A stretch of 64,000 nucleotides of DNA from Microbacterium karelineae (GCF_009745985.1 NZ_WFIX01000171.1:186001-250000), one strand, 5' to 3'; shown: positions 45,301-53,156, numbered from the stretch's first letter. A program made the numbers and translations. Notes: a model not told the origin generated them from the letters alone.

Positions 45301-46147
45301 AGGCGGCGAATACGACATCGCCCCAGCTCGTGCCGAGGGCGCGCGCGGCGTCCTTCAGGCGCGCGAAGGCGGCGGCGTCCAGCGTCTCGCGCGCCGCGAC
45401 GGTCCGGATCCGCGCGCCGCCCCCTGCCGGCTCCCGCGCCTCGATCATCGGCGCGGGGAGCGGCGTGAGGCGCTCGCGCCACCATGCGCGGTCCTCTTCG
45501 CGTCGCCCCGACGCGGCGTAGGCGGCATCGGCGGAGACGATGTCCGCCATCGTCGAGAAGCCCGACTCGGGCGGCGCCGTGCCGCGCCGCAGCGCCGTGT
45601 ACCGCGCCGCGACCCGGCGCGTCATGAGGGCCGTGCTGTAGCCGTCGATGAGGAGGTGGTGGGCGAGCTGGATGCACCAGATGCGGCCGGGCGCGAGGCG
45701 GACGAGGCGGTGCACCGAGAGGGGCCGCTCGGTCATCCCGCGGCAGTCGGCCGCCATCCGTACGCGCTCCGCGTCGACCATCGCGCGGGCGATGAGCTCG
45801 GGATCCGCCTCGCCGCGCAGGTCGACGATGGGCGGCAGCTCGGGGATCTCGTCGCTCACGTACTGCGCGGGGCCGTCCGCCGTCTCGACGAACCTCAGCC
45901 GCATCGTCTCGGCGTCGCCGATCATGCCGCGGATCGCCGCCTGAAGCGCGTCGACATCGATCTCTCCCGGGCCGTCGATCTCTCCCGACGCATCGATCTC
46001 TCCCGGCGCGTCGATCTCTCCCGGCGCGTCGATCTCGAGCACCTCGCCGACCACGTAGTAGCCCGATTCGGGGTCGAGGCGCTGCGCGTTCCAGATGCCG
46101 CGCTGTGCCGCCGTCAGCGGGAGGAGGTCGAGGGAGGTCGCGGTCAC
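33368..46147 (-). CDS. Siderophore non-ribosomal peptide synthetase, C-A-T-E-C-T-C-A-T-C-A-T
   Basis: This 4259-residue NRPS builds a peptide siderophore. Domains by motif, with approximate residues: C1 (HHLLIDG 166), A1 ([10 protein letters not shown] 624), T1 (GGDSITAIG 1016), E ([10 protein letters not shown] 1210, NYLGR 1433), C2 (HHLLTDG 1695), T2 (GGHSLVAMR 2068), C3 (HHIAIDA 2288), A2 (2754), T3 (GGDSISSVR 3134), C4 (HHILSDG 3339), A3 (3829), T4 (GGDSLRVMR 4215). By-eye codes: A1 DADDVGLVDK (basic residue, possibly Arg), A2 DILQLGVVWK (Gly), A3 DMENLGLINK (N5-hydroxyornithine). Module 2 has no A domain, only an Ala/Gly/Pro-rich linker, and no thioesterase ends the protein. The GTG at 46147 has GGAAGGGA upstream; ATG at 46180 has no ribosome binding site. 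An iron box lies 83 bp upstream. C1 presumably accepts DHB from the aryl carrier protein. Confidence 0.96.
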   Translation of the reverse strand: MTATSLDLLPLTAAQRGIWNAQRLDPESGYYVVGEVLEIDAPGEIDAPGEIDASGEIDGPGEIDVDALQAAIRGMIGDAETMRLRFVETADGPAQYVSDEIPELPPIVDLRGEADPELIARAMVDAERVRMAADCRGMTERPLSVHRLVRLAPGRIWCIQLAHHLLIDGYSTALMTRRVAARYTALRRGTAPPESGFSTMADIVSADAAYAASGRREEDRAWWRERLTPLPAPMIEAREPAGGGARIRTVAARETLDAAAFARLKDAARALGTSWGDVVFAAYAAFLHRTTGRTDIVIATPLMAREGRAALKTPAMAVNVLPLVLAVRPEDTIAGLSRRTADALRELRSHQMYRGEDLPREVDPAVAGLLHGAGINLKAFDVALDFDGARGMLRNVAGGPPEDLGLAVTPQPDGGLLFGIEADARTNTREEVEVRLAGFRRILDAFLADAGAPIGSLSLRAAGEDARVIAARRSPGPAADPVDPLALLAGIDDRVLVVGDDGELTAPDLRRAVAERAAALAARGVGPETLVAVAGRRSADLVVTLLAVWAAGAAFVVLDPEHGVERARAILAQSAPALVVARPEEAAPLGIDAVAPDELRGAGELEASEPDPGQLAYVVFTSGSTGRPKGVQVSRGAVAHLLAHHRDRTHPAALRRAGRDALRVAHTASFAFDASIDQLLWLFGGHTVRVYDDAACRDALALADAVRADGIDVFDTTPTMAAALLDAGLFEHGPTTVVLGGEAASPHVWRALRAAGVGAINLYGPTEATVDALGTDPADPPALADAADAVPIGDPLGSVRAYVLDAALAPVADGQPGELFLAGPQLARGYLGAPALTAERFVADPWGPPGARMYRTGDIVRWSPETGCVFAGRTDDQVKVRGHRVELGEVEALLAAAPGVAASAAALREDPRVRLIGYVVPATGAALDARGVRAHLAAIAPDHLVPADVVVLDELPRTVNGKIDRGSLPAPARAAAAIEERTDAERAFADAVAGALGSGSDEIALDDDFFTLGGDSITAIGASIRLRRAGWEAPPRELLSRRPLRALAASARAVAATADAAEDLAVGEVAAPPILRSLLAQNPDPRAIAAYAQWTVVGLPDPPHDSALRAAVAAILDRHDALRLILRGGEAPTAIVRQPGSVSADEVVVAREGVHAARIATTDPTIRAVAEELAGGLDPWRGHTIRIALLRGGRPGGGDALVVVAHHAVVDAVSWRALLADLGAALRQGEAWRPPAPGGSWRSHAAHLAALAEAGAHRAEIGFWRDVVGTEDPLGSRALDARDTVATARREVTAVPVAVTRTLLREVTDRYAMTATEVLLAAATAALRRFDARRGREGSPRSLLLESHGRELDAAGRDHSETVGWFTREYAVRVPDPVADPAAHTSGGEAAGRLLRAAKEAHRALPADGVGYAVLRHLDPGARIGAPDVVLNYLGRVAEGAPSGGVEAPEGEPFAVVEPARKRLGEALALNVFLRDGDTGEELACEWIAAGGVLSGDDLAELQAMWIDALAALAAHARRSEGGLTPSDADAGLVVTQGEIDALEARHGALERIMPLSPLQEGLLFRALADGSADAYGLAVRLDLTGPVSADAVAAAFRAVLRRHANLRAGFDAAAAEAPLAFVPRSGEPEWDAVDLRDLPREAAERAADELQCELAETPWDVARPPLHRMRVIAMPADDDGTARTRVILATHHLLTDGWSTPIVLRELLRILNDGEGSLASAPDFADHLRWLAGVDRGAAADRWAARLGPAPAPATIVAPRAARGGSRAVPVPLPGDLSDRLAARARELGVTPNIALRAAWALLLRDVTGRDDVVFGATVAGRPVHLPGVDEMVGLFANTVPVRARLAGASRGELLRALQDEQNDASDDAVLGLAEIERTAGGGALFDSLVVFENFPAGALAQPETHAVRLDRMHNIGGTHFPVTVVAPPSDAFEVLLVVDAGAVPDPVADAWAHRLGELLADVVADPDLPLPAREAIPAAGAATAGGARTGGAAPSAARAMAGDASPAAVPAAHAQTPDASPAAAGGIPGPRVARDVAEAIAGELAELLGAPGYGVDDDFFAAGGHSLVAMRLVGRLRRRGVRVNVPQLLDARTPAALAAVAEIEADADLGTGTMSAPDRHGASPREIAPGSLGAAPGRAAGIGAAAALPGVEPSADRKGAAPAAPAHDVSAAQRRLWFLHRLEGPSTSYDVPLALRLEGPLDVSALRAAWGDIVAHHEVLRTAYPDDGSGGATTRVLPVDPAQWREAPADAPIAPVDILAEAPARAILSPLGVDAHLLRIVVHHIAIDASSFGPLLADLDRAYRARLAGAAPRLADRPTMRDLARAERATPERTAALAHWRDALHGCPEELELPYDRPRGAVADHVGIAVERDLGALSERLRARAAAWGATPLVLTQAAVALAWNALGAGSDIPLGSTVSLREGGDLPLDDAIGYLVNTVVVRADLSGHPRVEDVVRRVRDALLAAWDHLDAPFERVVEQATADGVVSRDAARSPLFQTLVSYEAAPEPFALGPLTAIPRPVGSETARFDAGVWFVRTARGASLRLVADGALFDRATAERMADAIVAALAAIADAPEAPLSALRLAGGERAQPPARRTRPESVAARILDRARRTPGRVAVDDGRRKLTYGEFSHRVDAIAAGLAARGIGADDIVGVVAERGVDLVAALLGVLRAGAAYLPLDPAYPADRIAVMLDDARPSVVLTTPGAGAALPTGILAVDIARLADDSDPAEAPAVPAADDRLAYVIHTSGSTGRPKGVMVTAANAAAFAATVAERGWVREGETIVAVTTVSFDIAFLELVAPLAIGASVVVADRARVLDPEALRGILALHGADVLQATPSLWRMLQETADPGDPALARLRGLVGGEALPGDLAEALAAGLAETHNVYGPTEATVWATTAEVRTGRPVRIGEPWAGVTAHVLDDELREVPEGCEGELYLGGAQIVRGYLGRPALTAERFVADPADPGRRMYRTGDRVRALPDGLAFVRRVDDQVKVRGFRIELGEVEAALAQAPGVAAVAAVVRPDPSGSARLLGYVVPRDGAAPTPTEVARAAGERVPDYMVPSIITVTDRIPTTLNGKVDRRALPDPVVAASAVAPRGATGVVAEAMAEVLGAPVPDPSTSFFALGGDSISSVRLVAALRARGLTIAVADVFAAPSAEQIASRAVAATAGGAARVAAADLEPTPDQRARLDAWMPGWRRVLPLAPLQEGLLFETALEEGEGAAVYNVQHRFDVARGTAFDAAAWRAAADALARRYPTLTAGFGHAGFDGPVQVVPGDPRIPLRVVDVAGSDEVERAVDDEFREPFDPARPPLIRLAAIRDGGRLASLVLTQHHILSDGWSQTILLDELFRLHAAARRWGAADDDPALARILDEAVLAPPADFADHVQAVRSRDQAAAAEAWREHLSGLEEPTLLAGADAGRPVPPRRHRATLPAGLWPRVAEAASVAGATPATAVAVAWALTLRAATGRDDVVFGSTVSGRADDVPGGDRIVGLALNTVPVRVALSPRERIGEVLRRAHTAQGGLIAHQHLGLSEIQRISGHARLFDTLLVFRNAPRADLGEGGVFAAAGVSEASARDSTHYAITLDVDPAAPGGAAITIENRPDLVSDAEAARLIDRLVAVLEQMTAPADPDTAMVADATGPAAPTPPAFAPERVPAPEPGEPEGSVDALLRGLARRHPDRTSLVCGEESITARQLDERVDALARLLAARGWGAGDVVGIALPRTADHVVAIFAVLRAGAAYLPIDLAYPAARRRMLLEEAGARGVVTSLAADASAPGVEPLHLDDPEVSDVLTGQAPAPVVADAAVSGPRDAGQPAYLIFTSGSTGRPKGVQVPHRGLTTMFHNHRREIFAPVIAEAGGRVLRVAHTVSFSFDMSWEELLWLLAGHEVHVIDETARLDPHALVRHYRDIGIDVVNVTPSYARELLAAGLLDGEIHPSLVLLGGEAVPAALWRRLREQPGVTGYDLYGPTEFTINAMGSPAAASETPCLGRPVQGAVARILDSGLREVPVGAVGELYLSGDGVADGYVGRGGLTASAFVADPYGPPGTRAYRTGDLVRRRADGEWEYRGRADHQVKLRGFRIELGEVEAAVEACAGVERAAAHVWDGAGAARLVAYVRAADGFDAEAALHRLRETLPAHLVPSALVVTSEIPLTVNGKLDRAALPAPPPLEEGDPPRDELDRTLIGAFGRVLGEEPASIDHAFFDLGGDSLRVMRLVGEIQLATGRFAPAPEVLARPTVRALADWIRTSAEAVG
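45959..46036 (-). repeat. 18-bp tandem repeats in the NRPS 5' region
   Basis: Four copies of an 18-bp unit of the type GATCTCTCCCGGCGCGTC (plus strand) lie at 45959-46030, plus a partial fifth unit. The last two are identical. They encode E-I-D-A-P-G-like hexapeptides inside the C1 domain at about residues 38-62. The copy number may vary between strains. Confidence 0.85.
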
Positions 46148-46229
46148 AGTCGTCCCTTCCGGGCCCGTGAGGGTCCGCATGCGTGTGGTGGGCGATCCGG
46201 AAGCGCGATGCCGCGCACATCGGAGCGAG

Positions 46230-46248
46230 TAAGGTAAGCATTACCTAA
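46230..46248. promoter_or_regulatory. IdeR/DtxR-type iron box between NRPS and aryl-carrier operons
   Basis: TAAGGTAAGCATTACCTAA fits TWAGGTWAGSCTWACCTWA at 18 of 19 positions, the best of the five iron boxes here. It is 83 bp from the NRPS start (minus) and 41 bp from the carrier-protein start (plus), so one repressor site probably switches both. Confidence 0.88.
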
Positions 46249-46288
46249 GTAGACCCATCGCCGCAACCGCCGACCGAGGAGCGCCGCC

Positions 46289-46513
46289 ATGACACGGATC
46301 GACCCCGCCCAGATCACCGCCGACATCGCCGAGACCCTCGGGGTACCTGCCGCCGAGGTCGCGCCCGACGACCGGCTCGACGACCTCGGACTCGATTCGA
46401 TCCGCACCATGGAGCTCGTCGAACGCTGGCGAGCGGCCGGCATCGACATCGAGTTCGCCGACCTCGCCGCCGAGCGGGACGTCGCCGCGTGGATCGCCGT
46501 GCTCGCGCGGTGA
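46289..46513 (+). CDS. Aryl carrier protein (EntB C-terminal-domain-like)
   Basis: This 74-residue stand-alone carrier protein has LGLDSIRTMELVERWRAAGI, where Ser is the phosphopantetheine attachment site. The pattern D-S-I-R-x-M-E-L-x-x-R-W-R, then I-x-F-x-x-L-A and a W near the end, is that of EntB-type aryl carrier domains rather than peptidyl carriers. The usual isochorismatase domain is missing. AGGAG precedes the ATG. It should be loaded with DHB by DhbE (18554-20191) and feed C1 of the NRPS. Confidence 0.9.
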   Translation: MTRIDPAQITADIAETLGVPAAEVAPDDRLDDLGLDSIRTMELVERWRAAGIDIEFADLAAERDVAAWIAVLAR

Positions 46514-46610
46514 ACGCAGCGGTGGGGCCGTCGGGACCACTCGCGACGCGCGGGCGGGATCCCCTGACGCCCTGGGCCTCGCGGTGTGCGTCGCGCCCGG
46601 CGATGCTGCG

Positions 46611-47639
46611 ATGACCGCGCCGGACATCGGCGGGATCCTTCCGCCCGGCATCGCATCCGCGTGGACGACCGGAGACGCGGTCGGGATCCTCGCGGAGCGA
46701 GTCAACACGAGCGACACGAGCGGCGCGGTGGGCGACCGGAGATCGGTGCGCAGAGCGGGGAACGGCGAGACGCGGGGCGGCGGCGCACGGGCCGGGGGGA
46801 CACGCGACGACGGGACGCGGGCCGGAACGACCCTGGTCGCGGGCGCCAGGAACACCGGCGCGCCGCACACCGGGACACAGGACAGAGAGACGCGGGACGG
46901 AGGCGCGAGGCACGTCGGCGCGCCGCTCGCCGGGACACGGGACGATGAGACGACCGACAGAGGCGCGAGGAAAGCCGTTGCGCCGCACGGCGGCACGGCC
47001 GCGCGGCGCGCGTGCGCTGCGACGGTCGGCGGCGCCGGATCGCGACCCGACGCCGAGATGAGCGGGATCCTCGCGGAGGAGGCCCCGTTCATCGCCCGCG
47101 CCGTCCCGCGCCGCCGCGCCGAGTTCCAGGCCGCGCGGGCCTGCGCGCGGCGAGCGCTCGCCGATCTCGGCGAGCCGCCCGCGCCGATCCCGCCCGGTCA
47201 CGACCGCGCCCCCGTCTGGCCGCGCGGCATCGTCGGCAGCCTCACGCACTGCGACGGATACCGCGCCGCGGCCGTCGCGCGGGCGGACCTCGTGGCCGCG
47301 ATCGGCATCGACGCGGAGGTGCACGCTCCCCTGCCGGGAGACGTGGCCGAGCTGGTGTTCGCGGACGGCGACCGCGAGGCGCTCGCGCGGATCCGCTCGG
47401 CGCGGCCCGATGTGCACGCCGACCGTCTGCTGTTCAGCGCGAAGGAGAGCGTCTACAAGGCGTGGCATCCCCTCACCCGGGAGTGGCTCGGGTTCGAGGA
47501 GTGCCGCATCGACCTCTCCCCCGACGGCACGTTCCGGGCGCACGTCCTCCGCCCCGCCCCGGCGGAGCTGCGGGTGCTCGATGGACGCTGGGCCGTCGGC
47601 GGCGGCCACATCGTGACGGCGGTGATCGTGCCCGCGTGA
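46611..47639 (+). CDS. 4'-phosphopantetheinyl transferase (EntD family) with internal repeat insertion
   Basis: This enzyme converts apo carrier domains of the NRPS and aryl carrier protein to holo form. Family landmarks are N-terminal [56 protein letters not shown] (metal ligands) and FSAKESVYKAW. The frame is 342 residues, although about 215-225 is usual. The excess is a 127-codon Gly/Arg/Thr-rich stretch between two copies of GILAE, absent from the family pattern. Removing it restores a normal junction, AVGILAEEAPFIARAV. A downstream ATG at 47058 would make a shorter protein lacking the LPPG motif. An upstream GTG at 46584 is also possible. Confidence 0.88.
   Translation: MTAPDIGGILPPGIASAWTTGDAVGILAERVNTSDTSGAVGDRRSVRRAGNGETRGGGARAGGTRDDGTRAGTTLVAGARNTGAPHTGTQDRETRDGGARHVGAPLAGTRDDETTDRGARKAVAPHGGTAARRACAATVGGAGSRPDAEMSGILAEEAPFIARAVPRRRAEFQAARACARRALADLGEPPAPIPPGHDRAPVWPRGIVGSLTHCDGYRAAAVARADLVAAIGIDAEVHAPLPGDVAELVFADGDREALARIRSARPDVHADRLLFSAKESVYKAWHPLTREWLGFEECRIDLSPDGTFRAHVLRPAPAELRVLDGRWAVGGGHIVTAVIVPA
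46682..47078 (+). repeat. In-frame low-complexity insertion bounded by 16-bp direct repeats, with 60-bp tandem units
   Basis: CGGGATCCTCGCGGAG occurs at 46682-46697 and again at 47063-47078, exactly 381 bp (127 codons) apart. Inside, 60-bp units start at 46842, 46902 and 46962 (the last is partial), each opening GGCGC(C/G)AGG and encoding 20-residue G-A-R/G-A-P type repeats. The 5' part of the insert is a more degraded version of the same. Slippage or recombination growth inside the PPTase gene is inferred. Confidence 0.8.
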
Positions 47640-47675
47640 CGGCGCGGGCGTCGGATCCACGCGTACGCTGACCAC

Positions 47676-49025
47676 GTGGCCCATCCCACGCGGATCCTCT
47701 GGATCGCGATCCTCGCGTCGTTCGTGTCGTTCCTCGACGGCACCGTCGTGAACGTCGCGCTGCCCGCGATCGACCGCGAGCTCGGCGGCGGGCTCGCGAC
47801 GCAGCAGTGGGTCGTCGACGGCTACCTCATCACGCTCGGCGCGCTCATGCTCGTCGCGGGATCCGTCAGCGACGCGTTCGGCCGCGCGCTCGTGCTGCGC
47901 ATCGGGCTCGTCGGATTCGGCATCGCGTCGCTCGCGATCGCGGCGGCGCCGGATCCGCTCTTCCTCGTGATCGCGCGGCTCGTGCAGGGCGCGGCCGGCG
48001 CCTTCCTCGTGCCGAGCTCGCTCGCGCTCATCACCTCGACGTTCTCGGGCGCCGCGCAGGCGAAGGCGATCGGCACCTGGACGTCGTTCACGACGGGCGC
48101 CATGGTCGTCGGCCCTGTCGTCGGCGGCGCGCTCGTCGACCTCGCGAGCTGGCGCCTGGCGTTCCTCATCAACGTCATACCGATCGGCGTCACGCTGTGG
48201 CTCGTGCGGGGTATCCGGGATCCTGAGCGACACCCCGATGCACGGATCGACGTGCTCGGCGCGGCGCTGTGCGCCCTCGGCCTCGGCGGGCTCGTGTTCG
48301 CCCTCATCGAGCAGCCGCGGCTCGGCTGGGGCCACCCCGCGATCGGCACGACGCTCGTCGGGGGCGCGGTGCTGTTCGCGCTGTTCCTGCTGCGGCAGCG
48401 CACGGCGCGGGCGCCGATCCTCCCCCTCGAGCTGTTCCGGGTGCGCAACTTCTGGACGGGCAACGTCGCGACGACCTTCGTGTACGCCGCCCTCGCGCTC
48501 AACGGCTTCGTCGTCGCGATCTACCTGCAGGAGGGCGCCGGGCTCTCGGCCACCCTCGCGGGGCTCGCGAGCCTGCCCATCACGATCCTCATGATCCTGC
48601 TGAGCTCGCGCGTCGGCGCCCTCGCGGGGCGGTGGGGCGCGCGGGCGTTCATGGCGGTCGGTCCGCTGCTGATGGCGGGCGGGTCCCTCCTGCTGCTGAC
48701 CGTCGCACCCGACTTCGACTACTGGTGGCAGGTCCTGCCGTCGATGGTCGTCTTCGGGCTCGGACTGTCGATCACGGTCGCGCCGCTGACCTCGACGATC
48801 CTCGGGGCGATCGGCCCGGAGCGCAGCGGCATCGCGAGCGCCGTCAACAACGCGATCTCGCGCGTCGCGGGGCTCATCGCCGTGGCCATGATCGGCACGA
48901 TCGTCGGCGGCACCCTCGACCTCGAGGGCTTCCACCGGGCGTGCCTCGTCGTGTCCGCGCTGCTCGCCGCGGGCGGCGTCGTGTCGTGGCTCGGGATCCG
49001 CGACCCCGCCCGCGAGGCGGCGTAG
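47676..49025 (+). CDS. MFS transporter, DHA2/EmrB-like drug or siderophore exporter
   Basis: This 449-residue multi-spanning transporter has SFLDGTVVNVALPAIDREL in helix 1, the helix 1-4 pattern with LITLGALMLVAGSVSDAFGR and LVQGAAGAFLVPSSLALI (motif C-like), about 12-14 helices in all. The GTG start is 37 bp after the PPTase stop. There is no clear ribosome binding site, but TACGCT lies 9 bp before it, so a leaderless message is possible. Its place after the NRPS accessory genes suggests siderophore export, as for EntS. Multidrug efflux is the alternative. Confidence 0.88.
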   Translation: MAHPTRILWIAILASFVSFLDGTVVNVALPAIDRELGGGLATQQWVVDGYLITLGALMLVAGSVSDAFGRALVLRIGLVGFGIASLAIAAAPDPLFLVIARLVQGAAGAFLVPSSLALITSTFSGAAQAKAIGTWTSFTTGAMVVGPVVGGALVDLASWRLAFLINVIPIGVTLWLVRGIRDPERHPDARIDVLGAALCALGLGGLVFALIEQPRLGWGHPAIGTTLVGGAVLFALFLLRQRTARAPILPLELFRVRNFWTGNVATTFVYAALALNGFVVAIYLQEGAGLSATLAGLASLPITILMILLSSRVGALAGRWGARAFMAVGPLLMAGGSLLLLTVAPDFDYWWQVLPSMVVFGLGLSITVAPLTSTILGAIGPERSGIASAVNNAISRVAGLIAVAMIGTIVGGTLDLEGFHRACLVVSALLAAGGVVSWLGIRDPAREAA

Positions 49026-49155
49026 GGCCCGCGCCCATCCCCCGGAGAATCGCCGAACCGCCGGATCCGCACGGCCCCGCCGATCCGAGGAATCGACGGA
49101 TCCCCGGCGTATCGGGCGGGCGCATTCCGCGGATCCGGCGCGAGAGAATGGACGC

Positions 49156-49509
49156 ATGGAGACGTGCCCCTGCGGATCGGCGGACTACGACGCGTGCTGC
49201 GGCCCCCTGCACCGCGGCGAGCGCTCGGCCGCGACGCCCGAGGAGCTCATGCGCTCGCGCTATTCGGCCTTCGCGAAGCGGGATCCGTTCCATCTCGCGC
49301 GTACCTGGCATCCGCGCACGCGGCCGGACGACGTGTCGGCGGATCCATCGATCCGCTGGACGGGCCTCGAGATTCTGGGATCTGCCGACGACACGGTCGA
49401 CTTCATCGCGCGCTACGAGGACCGCGAAGGTCCGGGCGAGCTCCGCGAGCATTCTCGCTTCGCGCGCCGCGCCGGGAGGTGGGTGTACGTCGACGGCGAT
49501 GTCTTGTGA
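49156..49509 (+). CDS. YchJ-family (UPF0225, SEC-C motif) protein
   Basis: This 117-residue protein has an N-terminal Cys-rich zinc motif CPCGSADYDACCGPLHRGE (SEC-C type). The conserved TPEELMRSRYSAF and R-T-W-H-P-x-T-R segments of the YchJ/UPF0225 family follow. The C-terminal E-H-S-R-F-x-R-x-x-G-R-W-V-Y-V-D-G closes the fold. The function of the family is unknown. It is monocistronic and marks the return to core-like genes. Confidence 0.93.
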   Translation: METCPCGSADYDACCGPLHRGERSAATPEELMRSRYSAFAKRDPFHLARTWHPRTRPDDVSADPSIRWTGLEILGSADDTVDFIARYEDREGPGELREHSRFARRAGRWVYVDGDVL

Positions 49510-49584
49510 TCCGCTCGTACGGATCGGCGCTCCCGCGGGCGTGGGCGCCGGATCGGGCTTCTCGCCGCGGATCCGCCCGACCCG

Positions 49585-49992
49585 CTACGCCTCGAGCGCG
49601 CGCAGCAGCTCGCCCGGGGGCGCCTGCATCGGGTGGGGCCCTGCGATGTCGAGGAACACCGTCGTGATGGTGTCGCGGTACTGCTTCAGGAACGCCTCGA
49701 GCCACGCCGGCGAGTAGGCCGCGACAGCCGGCGGGAGGTTCTCGGGCTTGTTTCGCGCATCGCTGAACAGCAGCAGCGCGACATCGCCCGTCTTCGGGTC
49801 GCGGAAGGTCCACACCTCGCCCGAATCGAGCGGGTTGTCGCGCGCGCCCGGTTTGATGAGCGGAACGATCGTGTTGCCGTTGCGCAACGCCAGCGCGACG
49901 GCGGCCATGTCCTGCTTCTCGAGCGCCTGCGCGAGCGCCTCAGAGCGGAACTCCGCAGGATCCGCCGCCTTCTTGCCTCGCTTCTTGGCCAT
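49585..49992 (-). CDS. SseB-family protein
   Basis: This 135-residue cytoplasmic protein begins with a Lys-rich tail (MAKKRGKKAADP). It then has the SseB-like fold pattern: ALEKQDMAAVALALRNGNTI, VWTFRDPKTGDVALLLFSD and a C-terminal D-I-A-G-P-H-P-M-Q-A-P. The biochemical role of actinobacterial members is unclear. It probably forms its own unit, followed 49 bp away by the SDR gene on the same strand. Confidence 0.8.
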   Translation of the reverse strand: MAKKRGKKAADPAEFRSEALAQALEKQDMAAVALALRNGNTIVPLIKPGARDNPLDSGEVWTFRDPKTGDVALLLFSDARNKPENLPPAVAAYSPAWLEAFLKQYRDTITTVFLDIAGPHPMQAPPGELLRALEA

Positions 49993-50040
49993 AGATCCAG
50001 CGTACGTGCGGGACGGAACGGGTCACGAATCGCGGATCGC

Positions 50041-50706
50041 TCAGAAGCGTGCGGAGAAGCCGCCGTCCGTGTGCAGCAGCTGCCCCGAGACCCACCGCCC
50101 CTGTGGGGAGAGCAGGAAGGAGACGACGCCGGCGATGTCCGCGGGCGTCCCCAGGCGACCGAGGGGATGGTGCGGTTCGAGCGTCGCGGCGAGCCCCTCC
50201 TCCATCCAGCCCGTGTCGATCGGCCCCGGGTTCACGACGTTCGCCGAGATCCCGCGCGGCCCCAGTTCGCGCGCGGCCGAGATCACGATGCGGTCGAGCG
50301 CGCCCTTCGACGCGCCGTACGGCAGATTGCCGGTGGTGTGGTCGCTCGTGAAGGCGACGATCGCTCCGCCGCCATCCCCAACCTGCCGTGCGAACGCCGC
50401 GACCAGCAGCAGGGAGGCGCGCGCGTTCACCGCGACGTGCCGGTCGAAGCTGTCCGCCGTCGTGTCGAGGATCCCGGATTCGACGTCGTGCGCGTGGCTC
50501 AGGACGAGCGCGTCGATCGTGCCGTGCGTCGCGGAGACCCGCTCGATGAGCTCATCCGGGCCCGACGGGGTCGACAGGTCGCACGGGACGTCGCCGGCGT
50601 CGAGATCGCTCGTGACGACCTCCCATCCATCGGCGACGAGGCGGGGCACGACCCCCGCCGCGATGCTGTCGGCGCGCGCGGCGCCCGTGACGAGGACGCG
50701 GGACAT
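50041..50706 (-). CDS. Short-chain dehydrogenase/reductase
   Basis: This 221-residue SDR-family oxidoreductase has active-site YGASKGALDR (Y-x-x-x-K), upstream Ser in VAFTSDHTTG, VNARAS and the C-terminal GRWVSGQLLHTDGGFS typical of FabG-like members. The N-terminal cofactor loop reads VTGAARADSIAAGVV, without the normal T-G-x-x-x-G-I-G glycine spacing, so cofactor binding may be altered. The substrate is unknown. The ATG at 50706 is the natural start. Confidence 0.9.
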   Translation of the reverse strand: MSRVLVTGAARADSIAAGVVPRLVADGWEVVTSDLDAGDVPCDLSTPSGPDELIERVSATHGTIDALVLSHAHDVESGILDTTADSFDRHVAVNARASLLLVAAFARQVGDGGGAIVAFTSDHTTGNLPYGASKGALDRIVISAARELGPRGISANVVNPGPIDTGWMEEGLAATLEPHHPLGRLGTPADIAGVVSFLLSPQGRWVSGQLLHTDGGFSARF

Positions 50707-50726
50707 ACCCGCCAGGCTATCGGCCG

Positions 50727-51401
50727 TCAGTACAGGATGAACGAGCGGGGCTCGGAGACGACCTCGCCGAGCTGCACCGTGAGGGTGTAGGTCGCGCCGC
50801 CGCCGACGGCGCCGGGGCGGTTGTCGGCGTCGCACGTGTCGTCGTATGAGCGGGTGCGGTTCCACGTCACCGGCTCCGACGACGTCACCTCCTGCCCCGC
50901 TTCGAGCGTCACCCACTGATCCGCGGGATCCGTCTGGCAGTCGGCCGACCGCCACCAGTCGTCGGCGCCGCTCGACACGACGAACCGCTGCTGCGCCGTG
51001 CCGACGTTCACGATGCAGTCGACGCCGCCGACGTTCGTCAGTCGCATCGTCAGCTGCGGCTGCTCGTCGGGCTGGTACTCGCCCTTGTCGGTGAGGGCGA
51101 CGACCTCGAGGGCGCCGTTCGCGCACGCCTCCGGCTCCTGCTCGGTGGGGGTCGGCGTCGGCCCGTCCGGATCGTTCGGCCCATCGGTCGGCAGAAGGGT
51201 CGGGATCGGGTCCGCCGACTCCTCCGCGACAGGGTCGTCGCTGAGGAACGGCAGGTTCTGCCACGGCTGCTCCTGCATCAGCCACCGGATCCCGAAGACG
51301 ATGCCCGTGACGGCGGCGGCGAGCAGGATCAGCGTCAACAGCGTGACGACGAGTCGCCGGCGCCGATACACGGCCTTCGACGGCCTCCGCTTCGCTCCCA
51401 C
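50727..51401 (-). CDS. Single-pass membrane-anchored protein of unknown function
   Basis: This 224-residue protein has a very basic N-terminus (KRRPSKAVYRRRR), then one transmembrane helix at about 18-40 (VVTLLTLILLAAAVTGIVFG), a Pro/Thr/Asp-rich linker (PTDGPNDPDGPTPTPTEQEP) and an extracytoplasmic beta-rich domain with four Cys. Segments such as LTMRLTNVGGVDCIVNVGTA resemble immunoglobulin-like surface domains common in actinobacteria. It starts 24 bp after the acetyltransferase stop on the same strand. No function assigned. Confidence 0.85.
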   Translation of the reverse strand: MGAKRRPSKAVYRRRRLVVTLLTLILLAAAVTGIVFGIRWLMQEQPWQNLPFLSDDPVAEESADPIPTLLPTDGPNDPDGPTPTPTEQEPEACANGALEVVALTDKGEYQPDEQPQLTMRLTNVGGVDCIVNVGTAQQRFVVSSGADDWWRSADCQTDPADQWVTLEAGQEVTSSEPVTWNRTRSYDDTCDADNRPGAVGGGATYTLTVQLGEVVSEPRSFILY

Positions 51402-51424
51402 GACGTCAGACTATTCGCCCGCCG

Positions 51425-51931
51425 TCAGGCGAGCTGCTTGAGCATGCGGGTGTTGCCGAGAGTGTTCGGCTTCACGTGGGCGAGGTCGAGGAACTCGGCG
51501 ATGCCCTCGTCGGGGCTGCGCACGAGCTGCGAGTAGACGTCGGGCGAGACGACCTGCTCGCCGATCTCGGTGAATCCGCGGCGCTCGAAGAACGCCGTCT
51601 CGAACGTGAGGCAGAAGAGGCGGGTGATGCCGAGCTCGCGCGCGTTGGCCTCGAGCGCGTCCACGATCGCGCGGCCGACGCCGCGGTGCAGCCACTCGTC
51701 GGCGACGAGCAGGGTGCGCACCTCGCCGAGGTGCTCCCACATGACGTGCAGGGCGCCGCAGCCGATGACCCGGTCGGCGGCGTCGACCGCGACGACGAAC
51801 TCCTGCGTCGCCTCGTAGAGCACGACGAGGTCCTTGCCGAGGAGGATGCGGCGCATCACATACGGCTGGAGCATCTCGTGCACCGCCGCCATGTCGGCGG
51901 CGCGGGCGGGGCGCACGGAGAAGTCGGACAT
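51425..51931 (-). CDS. Amino-acid N-acetyltransferase (mycobacterial ArgA/Rv2747-like GNAT)
   Basis: This 168-residue GNAT-fold enzyme is close in pattern to the short actinobacterial L-glutamate N-acetyltransferase: RRILLGKDLVVLYEATQEFV, VIGCGALHVMWEHLGEVRTL, HRGVGRAIVDALEANARELG (acetyl-CoA loop), LTFETAFFERRGFTEI and the ending EFLDLAHVKPNTLGNTRML. It would catalyse the first step of arginine synthesis. Arginine and ornithine precursors are also needed for the predicted siderophore, but no regulatory link is visible. Confidence 0.9.
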   Translation of the reverse strand: MSDFSVRPARAADMAAVHEMLQPYVMRRILLGKDLVVLYEATQEFVVAVDAADRVIGCGALHVMWEHLGEVRTLLVADEWLHRGVGRAIVDALEANARELGITRLFCLTFETAFFERRGFTEIGEQVVSPDVYSQLVRSPDEGIAEFLDLAHVKPNTLGNTRMLKQLA

Positions 51932-51995
51932 CGCGGTCAGGCTACTCCGCGCGCCTGGTGAGCGCCTCGGAGGCGCGCGGGGTCGGCGGGCCGCG

Positions 51996-52091
51996 CCGCA
52001 CAACACAACGCAGTCGATTCGGCGGGCGAGCGGGCAGGTACCGGTCTCCCACCGGCCCTCGCCCTGGATCGACTGCGTTGTGTTGGTGCGG
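51996..52091. repeat. Palindromic repeat, family 1, copy A (perfect arms)
   Basis: CAACACAACGCAGTCGAT at 52001-52018 is exactly inverted at 52068-52085. The outer CCGCA/TGCGG bases extend the stem with a one-base bulge. The loop is 49 nt. It lies directly after the DUF4349 gene stop (52092, minus), so it may also act as a terminator. Confidence 0.85.
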
Positions 52092-53156
52092 TCACGCCTT
52101 GCGGCGGGCGACCCGCACGATCAGCCAGACGACGACACCCGCGACGAGCAGCACGCCGAGCCACGGCAGCAGGAATCCGACAGCGATGACGAGGGCATTG
52201 GCGAAGCCGATGAGCCCGTTCCAGCCGGTCAGCAGCCCGTCGCCGAAGCCCGCCGGATCCGTCGACGCGACCTCTCGATCGCGCGTCAGCTCGACGTGCA
52301 GAGTCGACATCGCGACCTGGTCGTCGAGATGGTCGAGCTCGCGCTCGTACGACTCGAGCTGCGCCTGCCGCTCCGAGAGGGCGGCCTCGGCATCGAGGAG
52401 CTCGCCGACGGATCCGGCCTGCTCCATGAGGTCGGTCAGCCGTTCGACCGACGTACGGGTCGCGTCGATGCGCGCCTCGAGGTCGATCGCCTGCGAGGTC
52501 ACATCGTTCTCGGAGATCTCGGTGCTCGTCACCTCGCCGATCTCGCCGAGGGCGCTGCGCACGCCGTCGAGGTCCTCGGCGGGGATCCGCAGAGTCGCCC
52601 AGCCGTGCCGGATCTCGCTGGCCGCGACCTCGTCCTCGCTGTACTCGCGATAATCGTCCGTCGAGGATCCGAGCGACTCGACGAACCCGCCGTGTTCGGT
52701 CGCGAGCGCCGTGAGCTGATCGGTCGCGGCGAGGACGTCGCCGACGACGACCGTCACGTAGCCGTTGCGGATGACGCGACGATCGTCGTCCGCCACGTCT
52801 GCCTCACCGCTCTCGGCCTCCTCGGCGGCGACGGGCGCGGATCCATCGGACACGAGCGCGTCGTCGCCGGCCGACTCGGCGCCATCGGACATCTCGGGCG
52901 CCGATGCGGCACCTCCCGCGTCGCTCGCGTCGCCCATCCCCCCGTTCCTCAACTGATCCATCGCGAGCGGCGTGATCACGACGGCCGCGGCGATGACGGC
53001 CGCCGCCGTGAGGCCGCCGCCGACCCAGCGGCGGCGCTTCCTCGACCGCTCGTGATCCGCGACCTTCTCGCGTGTGATCTCGGAGAACACGCCTGCCTCG
53101 ATGCGCCGCATGGCGTCGTCCGACAGCTCCGGCAGATCCTGGTCTGTGGTGTTCAT
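52092..53156 (-). CDS. DUF4349-domain membrane protein, putative partner of the ECF sigma factor
   Basis: This 354-residue protein has a cytoplasmic N-terminus of about 48 residues, a transmembrane helix (GGLTAAAVIAAAVVITPLAM), an Asp/Ser/Ala-rich linker and then the DUF4349 domain: VIRNGYVTVVVGDVLAATDQ, EHGGFVESL, WATLRIPAEDLDGV, LEARIDATRTSVERLTDLM. The coiled-coil helix LDAEAALSERQAQLESYERE comes before a C-terminal helix pair. It overlaps the sigma gene by 4 bp. By position and topology it could be an anti-sigma factor, though DUF4349 is not an established anti-sigma domain. Confidence 0.85.
   Translation of the reverse strand: MNTTDQDLPELSDDAMRRIEAGVFSEITREKVADHERSRKRRRWVGGGLTAAAVIAAAVVITPLAMDQLRNGGMGDASDAGGAASAPEMSDGAESAGDDALVSDGSAPVAAEEAESGEADVADDDRRVIRNGYVTVVVGDVLAATDQLTALATEHGGFVESLGSSTDDYREYSEDEVAASEIRHGWATLRIPAEDLDGVRSALGEIGEVTSTEISENDVTSQAIDLEARIDATRTSVERLTDLMEQAGSVGELLDAEAALSERQAQLESYERELDHLDDQVAMSTLHVELTRDREVASTDPAGFGDGLLTGWNGLIGFANALVIAVGFLLPWLGVLLVAGVVVWLIVRVARRKA

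Noticed and set aside
33368-46147. Assembly collapse of an A domain between C2 and T2
   Set aside because: The junction is a smooth low-complexity linker in frame with normal flanking domains and no repeated sequence at the joint, so a true A-less module is more likely. Read coverage would decide.
46230-46248. Possible second Zur-type site near the NRPS
   Set aside because: The sequence TAAGGTAAGCATTACCTAA fits the IdeR/DtxR pattern far better than the TGAAAAT-type zinc pattern.
46514-47062. Frameshifted or broken gene between the aryl carrier protein and the PPTase core
   Set aside because: The frame is open throughout, the N-terminal LPPG motif is in frame with the core, and the extra 127 codons are an exact in-frame insertion between direct repeats.
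51996-52091. Inverted repeats as ends of an insertion sequence
   Set aside because: Only 49 nt lie between the arms and no transposase is nearby, so it cannot be a self-contained IS; a MITE/REP-like element is a better description.
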